Source: Sabellastarte sp. h YS-2021 (Eukaryota; Annelida; Polychaeta; Sabellida; Sabellidae). Taken from it: a stretch of 64,000 bases of DNA. The stretch spans positions 149,916,221 to 149,980,220 of the forward strand of contig OZ024930.1 in NCBI GenBank assembly GCA_964017235.1. Direction: 5' to 3'. The notes beneath the pieces were generated by a model. It had not been told where the DNA came from. It did not search any database and was given only the letters and a program-made list of their open reading frames with translations. Of this stretch, positions 1 through 12,120 are shown in pieces; the first letter of the stretch is position 1, and every line of letters starts with the position of its first letter. Position numbers and translations under genes: made by a program.

Positions 1-394
1 CCCTGCAAAACTCCATTCTATTGAAAACTTTTCAAAATTATGGATAGTGATTGCCTGCGCACTCCACTTTTCTATGGTATTGAGAAAGAGCTTCAAACAT
101 ATTGTGATTTACTGTGAAGCTAAAAAACTAAAAAGATGGGTGCCCAAAATGGGATTATGCTATTTTCCATTATATAGAGCCAAAACACATTGAAAATAGG
201 TTTTAAACAATCGTGAACAAATGTATTCATTACAGTCCAGGCCAGTAAATCACTCAGTATAAAGTACATTAATTATTTGGGTAGAAAGAAGTCACATAAC
301 AAATCCCTTCAAAAGGTACAAAGAAAATAGTGAAAAACAGGGCGAAAGGAGTTTCAGTCTATTAGCGTGAGCCGCAAAGCTATCAGAGACACAA

Positions 395-490
395 GTAGTG
401 CACTGAGGCTGTCACCCATCCAAGTACTAACATAGCCCATTGCTGCTTTACGTCAGTGATGAGAGGGACACTCATGAGACTATGCCACAA
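395..490 (-). repeat. 5S-rRNA-like sequence (pseudogene or SINE3-type head)
   Basis: Read on the minus strand, positions 446-410 contain GTTAGTACTTGGATGGGTGA, nearly identical to the conserved 3' half of eukaryotic 5S rRNA (GGTTAGTACTTGGATGGGAGACC), preceded by a degraded AAGCAG..GGGC block. The 5' half of a 5S gene is not recognisable, so this is a relic or a 5S-derived SINE rather than a functional gene. An A-rich tract follows at 508-540. Confidence 0.6.
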
Positions 491-2633
491 TTCATGAAAG
501 GCTGGAGACAAAAAAAATGAAAAAAAAAATAAAAAAAGTGATCTCTACAAGTGCAAGCCTCGCTTGAGCTTGCTCTTAAAAAGTTTTGAAAGTTTAAATA
601 AAATATACAAAATTATTTTAACCATGCATACAAAAATTTAAAATACTGTGTTGTAAGTATTATGGAATCTAATATTGCCAGTGTGAAAACTACATACAAG
701 CTTGCAGTCAATCTCCTCACTCGGTTACGGAGAGAATTTGTCCAAATAACTTTTACAAAACATGATAGTTACCTTAATTCAAAGAGCTTTAGTCATGACC
801 AAAACTTGTGCCACAGTAATATTATCATACAACATGAAAGCATCTCCACAGTTGTTTTTATTGTTTCTGAGCAGAAGAATATGTCAGGGACGAGCATAAA
901 ACCATGACAATATATCACCAACTGGCATAGAAATCCAGAGTTAACAAAAATACTGGAATAATGCAACTATGTGTGCAGTTTTGTACACAAACTGTCCTAC
1001 TTGTGACACCTTACAGTAGTATTATGGATGTCACACTGAGGGGGATATAGCATGCAAATAGTTATATCTTTAGTAAATACATTGTTTAAATATATATAGT
1101 GGATGATTGTAAAGTTGATCACTTAAGGAAGACTTAAAAAGGTGCAATTGTTTTCACTTTATAAAGTCAAAATCAACCTCAAAATACTAAGGTACACTGA
1201 AAATAATAAGGTACACTGAAAAATATGACCTCATCAAGCAAATAACTAACATTGCCAGATTTGTGAGAATGTTTTTTCAACAGAAAATTCAACTTTGAGT
1301 TTGAAAATGCAAAAAAAGACTATCGTTTGTAAGATTGATTATTAAGTCAATCACCTAGTACCACAACTTTCATTGGCATCAACAAGATGAAAAACTTGTT
1401 ACCAAATGATCAATTATATCTAACAAACAAAACTTTGTACACAGATTTTATATTAGTTGTATTACAATAAACTTTATGGTTTATTTCTGTAATAAGGTTA
1501 TATTTTAGTGTTTATTCCAGAAAGTATAAAAATATATCTGCTTGAAACACATCGCATGGGTATTTTTGTAGAAAAAAATTCAAACAAAGGGTGTTTGTTT
1601 ATTTGCAATTTTAAATGCTGTTCGTCATGTGCTGTGAAACTATCAATGCCGACTGATCGACTTAATGAGCATATCAACATTACGATGATCTACTATATAA
1701 AAATGTGGTTGTAATGTGAATAAATACTGTATAGATTGTGCACGCACACACAAACTCTCACTCTTGTGATTCTCAACAGTTACAAACTGGATCTCACACT
1801 GAGTAGGATATAAACTTCAAAATGTTACATATAGAGTAAATGTATTACAATTTATTTAAATATACAAAAATATGTAATGTGAAATATTACTTTATGTACA
1901 ATGTCAGTCTTGTGGCTATCAAACAGTTACAAACTGGATAACAAACTGAGTAGGATATAAACTTCAAGTCGTTACATCTCAAATCAATTATGCATCATTT
2001 AAAAACACCATCAAACAGATGCTTGATTATCATACAACAGTCTTGAAACATCACACTTTAAGAAATTATTCTGACTTGTAATTACAAGATTTTGTAATTA
2101 GATGGAGCAATCGTTTGATTGTAAGATAGCCTTTACTAACAATTACCAGATAGCAGTGTGCTGTAATTACAAGAAGGAAAAGTTTTACATCTGTTGATTG
2201 CAGTATTTACCTGTTGGGTCTTTATTTAGTTTTAACAAACAAATACACTGTATAAATCACATTTTGATGTGTATTGAAAGAATGGGAGAAAGTATAGTTG
2301 GTCTACAATCTGCACCGTCAAGCACTTGTTGGGAGGCTGTTCCACTATTGCCCTTCTGATTGTAAACCTAATACCTGATTGTCGCCAATTGGGAAAAACA
2401 ACTTCAAGCTGTGAATCAGGCTTCTAGCAGGTAATCAAGGAGGAAGATGGGGAGATTGTATGGCCAAAATGGTACAGCTTGCTGATGGAGCCTGCAATTT
2501 GGGATAAAATCACTGTACGATTTTAAAAAACGTTTATGAATCTTACAAATGCCTATATGATCTTTACAACTGATTTAGCTAACAACTAACATTTATTACA
2601 TGATTTTAACTAACAACTTTTCAACTTTAAAAC

Positions 2634-2692
2634 AAGGCCAAGATTAGAACCCCTGACCTTAGTATATAACCACTGTGCCCTCTTTTACTAAA
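2634..2692 (-). repeat. tRNA-like SINE relic
   Basis: The minus strand reads GGGCACAGTGGTTATATACT ... GGGGTTCTAATCTTGGCC, resembling a box A and a decayed box B (GGTTCGAATCC) of a tRNA-derived SINE. No clean cloverleaf can be drawn by eye, so a functional tRNA is unlikely. Confidence 0.4.
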
Positions 2693-3040
2693 TTAGAATG
2701 TCATCTTTATATCATAGTTTACAGATATCTTTAGAAAGAATGGAAAAACACAACTTCAGGTGACATATTTAAATATTTGATTTCTTTCAAAGTGGCAGCT
2801 TTTAGCATACATGTCACATCTATTAGGCTGCTGAGGTCCAGCAAAAATAAGTGGAAATAAATACATTTCATTTAAAGTCTGTAGTTTTCTTCCAAAAACT
2901 CTTAATCATAAACAATCACATTGTCAAAAAAGAAGCTCGTAGTATTTTAAGCCTGCTTTAGTCCTGTAGTAGTATATCCACAAAATGTGCAACACAAATC
3001 AAAAGTTTCAAGTTATTCAGCTGACCTGTATTTAAGTTTT

Positions 3041-3192
3041 CTACATCAGTATATTTCCTTCAGTTATATCCAGTTGACTACTTAATCCAGTAAAATCTTC
3101 CAGCTTTGGCAGATTAGCTGGAAACATTTGGTTGAAATAAGATTCAAAAGACACATAACTTTCTGTGACTGGATCACTCTGTGGACTTTTTT
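3041..3192 (-). CDS. Rel/NF-kB-like protein, last coding exon
   Basis: Terminal exon, seen by eye as an open stretch behind a good acceptor (ctttgtatttcag, AG at 3194-3193). It enters in phase 1 (G|AA), matching the phase 1 donor of the 420-bp exon, and encodes 50 residues ending ...DITEGNILM then TAG at 3043-3041. The piece holds SYVSFESYFNQMFPANLPKL followed by EDF, an aromatic/acidic mix of the sort found in transactivation tails of Rel proteins. No Met is needed because the exon is internal to the message. Assignment to the Rel-like gene rests on phase, strand and order; about 12 kb of transposon-filled intron separates it from the exon at 15382. Confidence 0.6.
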
Positions 3193-4099
3193 CTGAAATA
3201 CAAAGAAAAACACAATCTAATACAAACAGGATACACTGAAATCAGTAAAAAGGATGAAGGGTAGATTTTAAAGTATTTTAAATAATAAAAATTACACACA
3301 ATCACAATCTTATTGAGGGCTCACATGTCTTCATCCCAGCAAACACACATTTTGAATAATTTCCATTTGAATAGGTCAGACCAACTAGTTTCACCTACTT
3401 ATATCTTAGGTTTGTTATGCTGTTACATACTATGACAGTAATCCACCAGTCCAAGCTAACAAGACCCTTAACAAAAGGAGACTCTAAGGCCCAACAGCAC
3501 ACGACAGTGTACCAAATTCAGTATCCAGGGATAGAAAAGAGGTCAAGCACCACAGAGAATGTTGGGGGATGATTAAGACTAAGGTATGTATGCCTTCATG
3601 TACAGGTAGGTTTTAAGCTGATTTCTGAAAGAGGCTAGGGAGGGTAACGCATGAACCTCATCAGGAAGACCATTCCAAACAGTCGGAGTGTTGAAAGCAA
3701 AACTAAGACCAAACTGTGTGTACAGACTTATGAGTAGCAGGATAGAACTTTTGAATAACAAGAAATTTCCACCAGTTTTACTGCACCTGGTAATGTATGA
3801 AATACTGTAAGCAGAAAGATATGGAACACAATACTCAGTGAGAAGAAGCTTTATACAGAAGTGTGGCTGTTTTAAATAGTGAATAAATAGTGAATGATGT
3901 TCAACAGGAAGCCAATGCAATTTCTTAAGAACAGAAGTTATACTGGTGTATCTACTTGTGTTTGATACAATACTAACTGCACTATTTTGGATGCATTGTT
4001 ATTTACATAGATTGAATTTGGAGAGACTTGTGAAAAGAGAATTACAACTAGAGGATCGCTTGCAAAACAAAGCATCCCAAAAAGGAGAAATAATGGCAG

Positions 4100-5460
4100 C
4101 TTAATCCTGCGGGTCAAAAATTTTGTTGAAATCGCTCTATCTAGCACTGTTTTTGAGATATAAGCATTTTTGAATAAAAATTTGAAAATTCCAAATGGCC
4201 GCCTTTTTTGGCGAGTGAAAAATTCTTTAAAACTTGGAAAGGCTAGTCTTCACAGATCCCCTGTGGGTCAAAAATTTGGCAAAATCACTCTATGTCGCAC
4301 TGTTTTTGAGATACAAGCATTTCTTGTGTTTTGCAATTTTTGCGAAAAATTCGAAACTTCAAAATGGCCGCCATTTTTGACGAGACAAAATTTTTTTGAA
4401 AAGTGGGTCAGCTACTCAGCAGAGTTATCCTGTGGGTCAAAAATTTCATCAAAATCACTCTATCCAGCACGGTTTTTGAGATACAAGCATTTTTGAAAAA
4501 AAATTGAAAATTCAACATGGCTGCCATTTTTGGCGAGTGAAATATTTGTCAAAACTTGGAAGACAGATACCCTGTGGGTGAAAAATTTTGCCGAATTTGC
4601 TCTATCTGGCACGGTTTTCGAGATACAAGCATTTTTGTGTTTTGCAATTTCTGTGAAAAATTTGAAAAATCAAACTGACCACCATTTTTGGTGGGACAAA
4701 AACTTTTGAAAATTGGGTCAGCTGCTCACAAGAGTTACCCTATGGACCAAAATTTTGTCGAAATCACTCTATCTAGCACGGTTTTCGAGATACAAGCATT
4801 TTTGTGTTTTGCATTTTTGAAAAAAATTCAAAATGGCCGATATTTTTGGCAAGTGAAATATTTGTTGAGACTTGGAAAGGCTAGTCATCACAGATACCCT
4901 GTGGCTCAAAAATTTTGCCGAAATCACTCTATCTCGCACAGTTTTAGAGATACAAGCATTTTTGTGTTTTGCAATTTTTGTGAAAAGGTGAAAATTCAAA
5001 ATGGCTGCCATTTTTGGTGGGACAAAAAAATTTTGAAAACTAGGCCACCTACTCAGCAGAGTTATTCAATGGGTCAAAAATTTCGTTGAAATCGCTCTAT
5101 CTAGCACGGTTTTTGAGATACAAGCATTTTTGTGTTTTGCATTTTTGAAAAAAATTCAAAAATCCAAAAAGGCCACCATTTTTGGCAAGTGAAATATTTC
5201 TTGTAACTTGGAAAGGCTAGTTTCACAAGATACCCTGTGGGTCAAAAATTTTGCCAAAATCCCACTAGTAAATTTTTATTTTATGAAGAAAATGGTTTCA
5301 AAAAGTACTCATATATCACTTGGTATTGTTCTATATGTGTACCTTATGAGCCTATATTTCCAATTTTGTGTTTTGCGTTTTTTGTCAAAAATTCAAAAAT
5401 TGAATATGACCCCCATTTTTGGAAGGTTAAGGAGATACAAGCAGTTTTGTGTTTTACTCG
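4100..5460. repeat. Tandem array, ~145-170 bp units with ATGGCCGCC motif
   Basis: About eight degenerate units. The landmark 'CTCTATCT(A/C)GCACGGTTTT' recurs near 4131, 4284, 4455, 4599, 4763, 4924 and 5091 (steps of 144-171). Each unit also carries ATACCCTGTGGGTCAAAAAT and AAAATGGCCGCCATTTTTGG or a decayed version. The last units fade out near 5460. It shares its core with the arrays at 8.2-9.7 kb and 32.6-33.1 kb. Confidence 0.85.
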
Positions 5461-5836
5461 TTAAGAAAATTGTTAATACTTCATTAATCATCAATGACTC
5501 AGTCATTTCCTAACCTATCCCTGCCAAAATTTAATATCACCCAGATCTTTATATGAGGAAGGTATTTGCTAAATTTCAGGTGGATAGATAAAATGGTCCA
5601 TAAATTATCATCTGGACAAGGACGCCCTTCCAAACAACGCATTTTTGGTCATGTGACCTCTCTGATTGATGAAAATGTCATCGCAGCATATTCAGAAACA
5701 TTTCCCAGGGCTACTGCATACATCTACTAAATATGAAAAGAATCCGCCTTATGGCTGCGAAGCTATTGCGAAAAGAACATGCGGATCCGGCAGAGTCGCT
5801 TCGCCCATATACAAACAAGTATACCTCGTGGGACGC
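5461..5836. other. Short unassigned stretch between array and LINE relic
   Basis: No known feature. The plus-strand ORF here overlaps antisense LINE sequence and looks fortuitous. Confidence 0.3.
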
Positions 5837-7139
5837 TTAATAATCCAACCAATTACTGACAAGAGCATTGGCCAGAAGTATAGAAGCATGATAAGTAAGA
5901 AATTGCCTGATACATCTGAAGTCACGGAGCTGGATAAAGCAACTTTTGCAGACACTCTGAACATGTTTAGACAAGGAGAAATCAGAGTCGAACCATACGC
6001 CCCAAGTTCTTGACTGACTCAGCTGGGCAGAGAGGACTTCCCAAGATGTCAATAGGGAACCATGCTTTCAACTTTTCCTTTTGTTTCCTTGAACTTTTTA
6101 ATTTAAATTTAATTTACTAGATGACATCCACTCCTTTACATAATCAAGCACTTGTTCAACTGTTCAAAGGCAGGAGACATATTCTTCTGGGATAAGTGCA
6201 CATAAATTTGATTATTGTCTGCATAAAAATGAAACTTTATATCTTTGTGTTTACCAATTACCAAACCGAGAGGTTTAGTGTACAAAGAAAACAACAACAG
6301 ACCCAAAACAGAGCCTCGGGGTACACCAAGCAAAAGTTTGAAAAGATCAGACAAGGATAAATGAACTTAATTTTTTATGGAGAGAAGAGCTGTCTCGATC
6401 GATTGACATGTTTTATATGCAGATTGATAAGGGTTGTCTAAGTAATGAACATGGATATGTTCTAACAGTTGCTTGGACAGAACATGTTCAATGAGTTTTG
6501 ACATGAAACTTAGGCCAGATACTGGATGATAGTTTTTTATGTCATCAGCTGGAAGAGAAGTCTTCTTGATAAGAGAAGTAACCACAACAGTTTAGAAACC
6601 ATCTGGGAGACGTCCTTCAATGAGTGAGCAGTTAACCAACTTTGTAATTGATGGCAGTAGTATGTCACTACATTCTTTGATAAGGAATGTTGGCCTTGGA
6701 TCCAGCAAGCAGGATTTTGTAGGTGAGTTTTGAATTATTTTATCAACAACATCTTCAGATAGTTGTGTAAAGGGAGTAATTTTAGGTGGATTAGAAGGAG
6801 GATGAACATCAGTTTCAATACCAGACAGAACTAAAGTATCTCTAATGTTCCTAATTTTCTCTGATAAAAAGGATGCATTGTCTGATTTATCCTTATTTAA
6901 GCATAATGCACCAAGCAATTTGTTGAAAAAACCAACTTCTCTTCAGTGGATTCCTGGCCCTTTGCCAAGCTCCCACTGACACCTAAGGGACTTTGCACAT
7001 CTATAATGATCAGACAGCCAATCCGTGAAAACTTTACCATTTCAAAAACACACATCAATTTGGTTAGTTCATTGTTTTGTAGACATGTACCTCTTTTTGG
7101 AGATTATATTCCCTCACACATTTGGTCTCATGAGTTAAC

Positions 7140-7680
7140 AAAAAAGTAACTAATGTTTTATTTCTTCTATTTTATTAACCTTATATGGTCCAAAAAAATC
7201 AATTTTTTATGAAAGACTCTGCTCCATTTGATTCTAGAAGCATTAATCAGTTTATGGGTCTAATTTTGGTGAATTTTTGACTTTGGACATCAACAACACA
7301 AACAGTGTTTCATATTATGTTTAATGTAAATAGATTAAATAACAGGTGTGTTATCTCTTTATCACTGTACCAAATATTATTTACCTACTGTTTTTGCAAA
7401 TAATAAAAATATTACCTTTTCTCTCTCTAATTGATGAAAACCCTCGAATCAGTTTATGGGTCTATTTTGAAAATACAACGCTCCAAATATTTGAGGTGTA
7501 CCATATATGGCATTATTATCTGTGGCTAGTAATAAAAAATTAGCATATATTGCACAAATCAAGTGTGGAGTAGTGTTTCTGCATGTCTATAGTTCTGGAA
7601 AAAATATAACATTGCTTTCTTTTTCTCTCATTGCTGAAAACTCTGTGATCAGTTTATGGGTCTATGTTGAAAACAAGCAA
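7140..7680. repeat. Three degenerate ~200-bp tandem repeats
   Basis: The phrase ATCAGTTTATGGGTCTA occurs at about 7243, 7447 and 7650, each preceded by a related (C/T)TCTCTAATTGATGAAAA-like segment, giving a ~200-bp period. No coding content recognised. Confidence 0.65.
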
Positions 7681-8040
7681 TCAGTGCCCATGAACGGGCT
7701 CTGTGTCAGCTGACTGTGTGTTTTGAGATTCAGAGTAGAAGTGGCAGAAGAAAAGGACATAAAAGTTGTGCCCTGCAAATGGTATTCAGAAGGAAAGTAA
7801 CATGGTAACTGTTAAGGTGTAAAAAGTAAGTTAAAAACATATTTAAAGAAAATACTGCAAATGCAATAGTTTTCGAGTTACAACTGATTAACTCAACAGT
7901 GAGAACCTCAAAGTAGCTATTACTCAGCTATGCAAGGAGCTACAGGTTTGTAACTAGAAATAGGACGCCCTGTTGATAGTAGCTGCGACATATGAAAAGA
8001 AACAGGATAGCATAGAAGAACACACATTATCATGTGTAAT

Positions 8041-10126
8041 GTCCACCCCATGAACCTTTTGCCAAAATTGTACAGTAGTCTTACAAGACCCTGTTTCATT
8101 TGTAAAATATATCAATGATGCTTAAATATTTATTAGTGTACATGTAAATTATTTCAGCTTCATGCCTTTTTGCATTGGTTGGGTCGAAAATTTTGCTGAA
8201 ATTACTCTCTTTTGCACGGTTAAGAAGATAGAAGCAAATTTCTGTTTTTCTATTTTTGGCAAAAATTTGAAAATTCAAAATGGCCGCCATTTTTGGGAAG
8301 AGGAAAATTTTTTTGAAAATTGCCAAAAGTACATTTCTTAGATACCCTGTGGGTCAAAAATTTCAACGAAATAACTCTATTTTGCACGGTTAAGGAGATA
8401 GAAGCAATTTTGTGTTTTGCCATTTTGGGCAAAAATTCGAAAATTCAAAATGGCCGCCATATGTGGGAAGAGGAAAATTTTTGCAAATTGCCCAGAGTAC
8501 ATTGCTCAGATACCCTGTTGCTTGATAATTTCGACGAAATCGCTCTATCTCACACAGTTAAGGAGATAGAAGCAAATTCGTGTTTTGGCAAAATTCAAAA
8601 TGGCCGCCATTTTTGGGGAGGGGCAAATTTTTTTAAAATTGCCAAGAGTAGTATGCTCAGATACCCCGTGGGTTGAAAATTTTCGATGAAATCGCTCTAT
8701 CTCGCACGGTTAAGGAGATAGAAGCAAATTTGTGTTTTGTCATTTTTGGCAAAAATTCGAAAATTCAAAATGGCCGCCATTTTGGAGAAGGGGGAAATTT
8801 TTTGAAAATTGCAAAGAGTACATTCCTTAGATACCCTGTGGGTCGAAAATTTCGACGAAATCGCTCTATCTGGCACGGTTAAAGAGATACAAGCAAATTT
8901 GTGTTTTGCCATTTTTGGCAAAAATTCGAAAATTCAAAATGGCCGCCATTTTTGGGGAGAGGAAAATTTTTTTTAAATTGCCAAGAGTACAATCCTCAGA
9001 TACCCTGTGGGTCGAAAATTTTGACGAAATCGCTCTATCTCGCACGGTTAAGGAGATAGAAGCAAATTTTTGTTTTGCAAATTTTGGCAAAAATTCGAAA
9101 ATTCAAAATGGCCGCCATTTTTGGCGAGGGGAAAATGTTTTGAAAATTGCAAAGATTACATTCCTTAGATACCCTGTGGATCGAAAATTTCGACGAAATT
9201 GCTCTATCTTGTCCGGTTAAGGAGATAGAAGCAAATTTGTGTTTTGCCATTTTTGGCAAAAATTCGAAAATTCAAAATGGCCGCCATTTTTGGGGAGGGG
9301 AAAATTTTTTGGAAATTGCAAAGAGTACATTCCTTAGATACCCTGTGGGTTGAAAATTTCGACGAAATCACTCTATCTCTTACGGTTAAGGAGATAGAAG
9401 CAAATTTGTGTTTTGCCATTTTTGGCAAAAATTCGAAAATTCAAAATAGCCGCCATTTTTGGGGAGGGGAAAATTTTTTAAAAATTGCCAAGAGTACGAT
9501 GCTCAGATACCCTGTGGGTTGAAAATTTCGACGAAATCGCTCTATCTTGCACGGTTAAGGAGATAGAAGCAAATTTGTGTTTTGCCATTTTTGGCAAAAA
9601 TTTGAAAATTCAAAATGGCCGCCATGTTTGGGGAGGGGAAAATTTTTTGAAAATTGCAAAGAGTGCATTCTTTAGATACCTTGTGGGTTGAAAATGTCGA
9701 CGAAATCGCTCTATCTCGCACGGTTAAGGAGATATGAGCACATTTGCCTTTTTCAGTACTCAAAATAGCTAATTACTCATTTATTTAATTAATTACTCAC
9801 TCATCTATGAAGCAATTCCCCCCAAAAGCAATCCCATACAAGCTACTAACCCAATGAACCTCCATACCAAATTTCAGAAAGCTAGGCTTAATAGCATTCC
9901 TTAAAATGTCTGGAAAAAAAGAGCTACTCAAACGTAGCAAAGTAGCTATTACTCAGTTAGCTATAGAGCTATCATCACCAAATCCCATACAAGCTATTAA
10001 CCCAATAAACCTGCATGCCAAATTTGGTAAAGATAGGATAAGAACTGTTGCCTAAAATATCTGGAAACCAAGTGGGACGCCGGACGGCAGACGCCGGAAA
10101 AAGCAAAAATAATATGTGGGGTGGAC
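8041..10126. mobile_element. Nested element bounded by GTCCACCCC/GGGGTGGAC, carrying the 169-bp array
   Basis: The 155-bp repeats are interrupted here. The insert starts with GTCCACCCC (8041-8049) and ends with its inverse GGGGTGGAC (10118-10126), with AT-rich flanks (TGTAAT / ATAATT). It comprises a short left arm, the 169-bp array, and a right arm with two ~200-bp similar pieces containing 'CCCATACAAGCTA(C/T)TAACCCAAT', then GACGCCGGACGGCAGACGCC. No ORF of note. Class unknown; 9-bp inverted ends are short for a classic TIR transposon. Confidence 0.5.
8180..9745. repeat. 169-bp tandem array with a near-palindromic ATGGCCGCCAT centre
   Basis: Nine or so units; similar minus-strand reading frames begin at 8921, 9090, 9259 and 9428, exactly 169 bp apart. 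Unit landmarks in order: GATACCCTGTGGGTCGAAAA, GACGAAATCGCTCTATCTCG, CACGGTTAAGGAGATAGAAG, a small hairpin TTTGCCATTTTTGGCAAA, and AAAATGGCCGCCATTTTTGG. Units are well conserved in the middle and degenerate at the left end. Confidence 0.95.
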
Positions 10127-10129
10127 ATA

Positions 10130-12120
10130 ATTATACTATTTTATAGGTGACCCAAAAGTAGGTCAGTAACTTATTTAAACAAAATACTGTAAATGACATA
10201 GTTTTCAAGTTACAACTGATTAACTGAACAGTGAAAATTTAAAAGTAGCCATCGCTCAGCTATGCCATGAGCTACAGGTCTACAATTTCACTATGTCATA
10301 GCTGACCCATACGTATGTGAACAACATACTTACACAGATTACTCTAAATGCAATAGTTTTCAAGTTACATCTGATTTACTCAACAGTGAGAAAACCTGAA
10401 AGTAGCTATTGCTCACTTATGCCATAACATACAGGTCTGCAAATTCACTATGTTAAAGCTGACCCAAAAGTTGGTGAACAACATATTTATATAAAAATAC
10501 TTAAAATGCAGTATTTTTCAAGTTGCAACTGATTTACTCAACAGTGAGAACCTGAGCATAGTTATTACACAGCTATGCCATGAGCTACAAATCTGTAACT
10601 TTACAATGTTATAGCTAATTCAAAAGTAGATGAATAACATATTTAAACAAAATTCTCTAAATGCAATAGTTTTTAAGTTACAACTGATTAACTCAACAGA
10701 GAAAACCCCAAAGGAGCTATTGCTCAGCTATGGATTGAGCTACAGGTCTGCAACTTTACTATGTTATAGCTGACCCAAAAGTAGGTGAACAATGTATTTA
10801 AAGAAAATACTCTAAATGCAATAGTTTTCAAGTTAAACTTGATCTACAGGTCTGCAATGTCACTATGTTATAGCTAAATCAAAAGTAAATGAATAACATA
10901 TTTAAACAAAATTCTCTAAATGCAATAGTTTTCAAGTTACAATTGATTTACTCAACAGAAAAAAACTCAAAGTAGCTATTGCTCATCTATGCAATGAGCT
11001 ACAGTTCTGCAATTTTACTATGTTTTAGCTGACCCAAAAGTAACTGAATAACGAATTTATGCAAAATACTGTAAATGCAATAGTTTTCAAGTTACAACTG
11101 ATTTACTCAACCGTGAGAACCTCAAAATAGCTATAGCTCAGCTATGAAATAAGCTACAGGTCCGTAATATTTCTATGTTGTAGCTGACCCAAAAGTAGGT
11201 GAATAACATATTTAAAGAAAATATTCTAAAGTCAATAGTTTTCAAGTTATAACTGGTTTACTCAACAGGGATAATATCAAAGTAGCTATTACTCAGCTAT
11301 GCAATGAGCTACGGGTCTACAATTTTACTATGTTATAGCTGACCGAAATGTATCTGATTAACATATTTATTCAAAATACTGTAAATGTAATAGTTTTTAA
11401 GTTATAACTGATTTAATCAAGAGTGAGAAGCTCAAAATAGCTATTGCTCAGCTATGCCATGACCTACAGGTCTGCAATTTCACTATGTTATAGCTAACTC
11501 AAAAGTAGGTGAATAGCATATTAAAAACAAAATACTCTAAATTCAATAGTTTTGAAGTTACAACTGGTTTACTCAAAAGTGATAACATCAAAGTAGCTAT
11601 TACTCAGCTACGAAGATAGCTACAGATCTGCAATTTTACTATGTTATAGCCGACCCAAAAGTATCTGAATAATATATTATACAAAATACTGTAAATGTAA
11701 TAGTTTTCACGTTACAACTGATTTACTCACGAGTGAGAAGCTCAAAATAGCTATTTCTCAGCTATGAAATAAGCTACAGGTCTGCAATTTTACAATGTTA
11801 TAGCTGATCCAAAAGTAGCTGAATAACATAGATACATGTATATGAAATTTTCTAAATGCAATAGTTTTCAAGGTATAAGTGATTTTACGCATGATGGAAG
11901 TTACTGAAAAATCCAAAAGTAGCCATTACTCACTTAGCTATTGAGATAGACACCCAAGTTACTCACCATGTTGTAGCTATGGAAAAAGTAGCTGAATAAC
12001 ATATTTTTAACAAAATGCTCTAAATGCAATACTTTTCAAGTTATAAGTGATTAAGTGCATTATTTCATGAATTTTAATGCATTAAAAAGTATTTAAAATA
12101 TTCATAAAAAATAACTAAGA
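10130..12120. repeat. 155-bp tandem array ('AGCTATTACTCAGCTATG' family)
   Basis: The phrase CTATGTTATAGCTGACCC (or variants) recurs near 10287, 10443, 10601, 10757, 10861, 11018, 11172, 11330, 11484, 11638 and 11793: steps of 154-158 bp, with one short unit of 104. Each unit also has AATGCAATAGTTTTCAAGTT and AGTAGCTATTACTCAGCTAT. About 12 units. The same family occurs at 30060-31600 and, inverted, at 62940-64000. Confidence 0.95.

Larger units (their letters stand above)
1..3040. other. AT-rich non-coding region downstream of the Rel-like gene
   Basis: No convincing coding exon seen on either strand. The part just below 3040 should be 3' UTR of the minus-strand Rel-like gene; minus-strand AATAAA hexamers occur at about 2592-2597 and 2221-2226, but I cannot tell which, if any, is used. 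Short repeated phrases with a 'GTTACAAACTGGAT' core occur near 1780 and 1926. The small ORFs at 662-907 and 1498-1714 lack any recognisable motif. Confidence 0.5.
3540..6918 (-). pseudogene. CR1/L2-like LINE relic, reverse transcriptase ORF, split by an inserted array
   Basis: Minus-strand remnants in the correct order: 6918-6592 (start of RT, with SPTKSCLLDPRP), 6585-6367 (LSKQLLEHIH, SAYKTCQSIETALLSI), 6354-6136 (LGVPRGSVLG and YADN in place of YADD), 6052-5837 (ANALVSNWLDY) and, after an interruption, 3965-3579 (KKLHWLPVEHH ... WNGLPDEV ... LKTYLYMKAYIP). These are the conserved palm and C-terminal blocks of L2/CR1 RTs. Stops and frameshifts separate every piece and the catalytic YADD is altered, so the copy is dead. 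The gap 3965-5837 is occupied mostly by a ~160-bp tandem array, so that insertion came after the LINE. Confidence 0.85.

Noticed and set aside
4170..5089. Several 70-130-codon ORFs on both strands in the tandem arrays (also 8096-9763)
   Set aside because: They are translations of the ~160/169-bp repeats, differ between units only by frame and have no protein motif.
10130..12120. CRISPR-like regular repeats
   Set aside because: Units are continuous 155-bp satellites without unique spacers, in a eukaryotic genome.
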